From Saccharomycopsis crataegensis (lineage: Eukaryota; Ascomycota; Saccharomycetes; Ascoideales; Saccharomycopsidaceae), in assembly GCF_037102585.1 (NCBI RefSeq), contig NW_027043832.1, positions 1-64,000 on the forward strand: a stretch of DNA of 64,000 nucleotides. The letters are read 5' to 3'. Every line of letters starts with the position of its first letter. Positions within the stretch are counted from its first letter, which is position 1. The notes beneath the pieces are model-generated. The model was not told the origin of the DNA, made no database searches, and saw only the letters and a program-made list of their open reading frames with translations. Below, piece after piece: positions 62,917 through 64,000 of this stretch. The translations under genes were made by a program, and so were the position numbers.

Positions 62917-64000
62917 TAGGATTGATTTAGTATTACTCTCTGAAGAACCAGAGATCATATATATTGAAAACTTTTCATAATCGACGACTATAATTATATA
63001 CTAATGGTTATGAGCTTATGGTTATGAGCACGTGTATCATTGCCTATAACCAATAGCTCAAACCATACTACAACAATTCCCCCCGTCAAGATCTTCTATT
63101 CAAACTTTGAAAGGAACGACCCAACAACGGTTTTCTACAGATAGGAATACTAGAAGAACCATAGAAGTCCTTAATGGACTCATAGAGGTTCTTCTGTAAA
63201 CCCAGTGGAACACTATCCACAAAAACATCAACCGGGACCGTAAAGCAATGACCAGGACGAGCCATCCGAAAGGTAACATCAAAAGACCTAGTGTCAGGAT
63301 CATATCCTAAAATACCATTAACCTCAGAAGCTCTAGCTTTAAATTCATTAACAGTCCGGGGAAGATCAATAAAAGCAGCTTCAGGCACCGAATAAGGACG
63401 TAAAAACCTCGCATTAATCACCCTTGATTTAAGGTTTAATATCGGTAAATCAATTTCAAAACTATTCTTGTTAATAACCTTGACTACTTTAAAAGGACCA
63501 AAATACACATCAGTCACTTTTTTGTATCGAGTACTATTCGTGTACGCTTCGCGATGCACAAGCACGTACTGACCAACTGTATAATCATCAAAGCTTGCTC
63601 CTGCATTGGCACTTATATTCATCCGGTGCTGATACAGGGATAATTGTTCTGAAACGGCCCAATGAATTGCCCTCAATCTCTTCCCCCACTCACTAATCAG
63701 GTGATGAGCAATATCAACAACTTGAGGTTCAGACAATTGAAGCAACGGTTGGCGACCAAAAACCGCTTGGAAAGGCGAAATACCGGTAGCCGAGTGAATA
63801 GATGAATTGATAGCAGTCTGAGCCACAGCCAAATAACTCAACCAATCACCTTTATTTTCAGAAACAAAAGTACGAAGGAGCTGTACTACCTTCTTGTTAG
63901 CGGCTTCTGCCACACCATTTCCACGAGGGTTGTTAGCAGCCGTGAGATGATACTTAAATCCCATAATCTTCGAAATATCCTTGGCAATGCTATTAGCCCA
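62917..64000 (-). mobile_element. Gypsy G3, partial, mirror image of G2
   Basis: A 3' LTR truncated at the same base as the arm end (62917-63075), polypurine tract and the C-terminal part of pol (integrase core and GPF module, 63086 onward), running off the window. It mirrors 61270-62353 without length change and shares variants seen in no other copy here. Confidence 0.92.

Overview
This 64 kb window looks like a transposon island in a budding-yeast (Saccharomycotina-type) genome. The evidence is an AT-rich sequence, eight well-folded nuclear tRNA genes that closely match known yeast tRNA genes, L1-clade LINEs of the Zorro kind, a copia lineage whose primer-binding site fits a half initiator-tRNA as in Ty5, and a Ty3/gypsy lineage sitting just upstream of tRNA genes. 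I see no intact host protein gene. Nearly everything is a mobile element, a fragment of one, or a tRNA gene. Species cannot be fixed from the sequence.

Layout: 0-1.8 kb holds a SINE, an LTR stub, tRNA-Gln, repeat remnants, a Tc1-type terminal repeat, an LTR-like repeat (family E) and tRNA-Ala(AGC). 1.8-9.4 kb is full-length LINE-A1 followed by a head-to-tail chain of 3' ends (mini LINE-A tail, SINE, LINE-B2) and LINE-A 5' scraps. 9.4-14.6 kb is copia-A with a solo copia-B LTR nested inside. 14.6-22.8 kb is a non-coding LTR element (family C, minus strand) split by a complete copia-B. 22.8-29 kb is an inverted LTR junction and LINE-A2 (minus). 29-30.2 kb holds tRNA-Ala(TGC), LTR-E2 and a tRNA-Asp/tRNA-Lys pair. 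30.2-35.3 kb is LINE-B1 and gypsy/C fragments. 35.3-37.5 kb is Tc1-like T1. 37.6-43.2 kb is tRNA-Val(AAC) and the gypsy copy G1, which still has one long open gag-pol frame. 43.2-47.4 kb is an inverted pair of C elements. 47.4-49.8 kb is tRNA-Pro and Tc1-like T2. 49.8-52.5 kb is a decayed, unclassified element with a Harbinger-like transposase relic. 52.5-62.4 kb is tRNA-Val(CAC), complete non-coding C1 and gypsy G2. 62.4-64 kb is a LINE-A 3' piece and a mirror-image gypsy G3, making a large palindrome.

How the parts fit: gypsy G and the coding-less C family share the same primer-binding site, similar polypurine tracts, and the same landing zone 11-13 nt upstream of mature tRNA 5' ends. I infer that C is a non-autonomous passenger using G proteins. 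The LINEs carry endonuclease, reverse transcriptase and zinc knuckles and may also have mobilised the tRNA-derived SINE. The copia-A LTR carries a variable tandem array of perfect heat-shock elements next to its TATA box. Several inverted duplications with microhomology or LTR junctions show that the island has been rearranged repeatedly. Alternatives include a centromeric or subtelomeric location.
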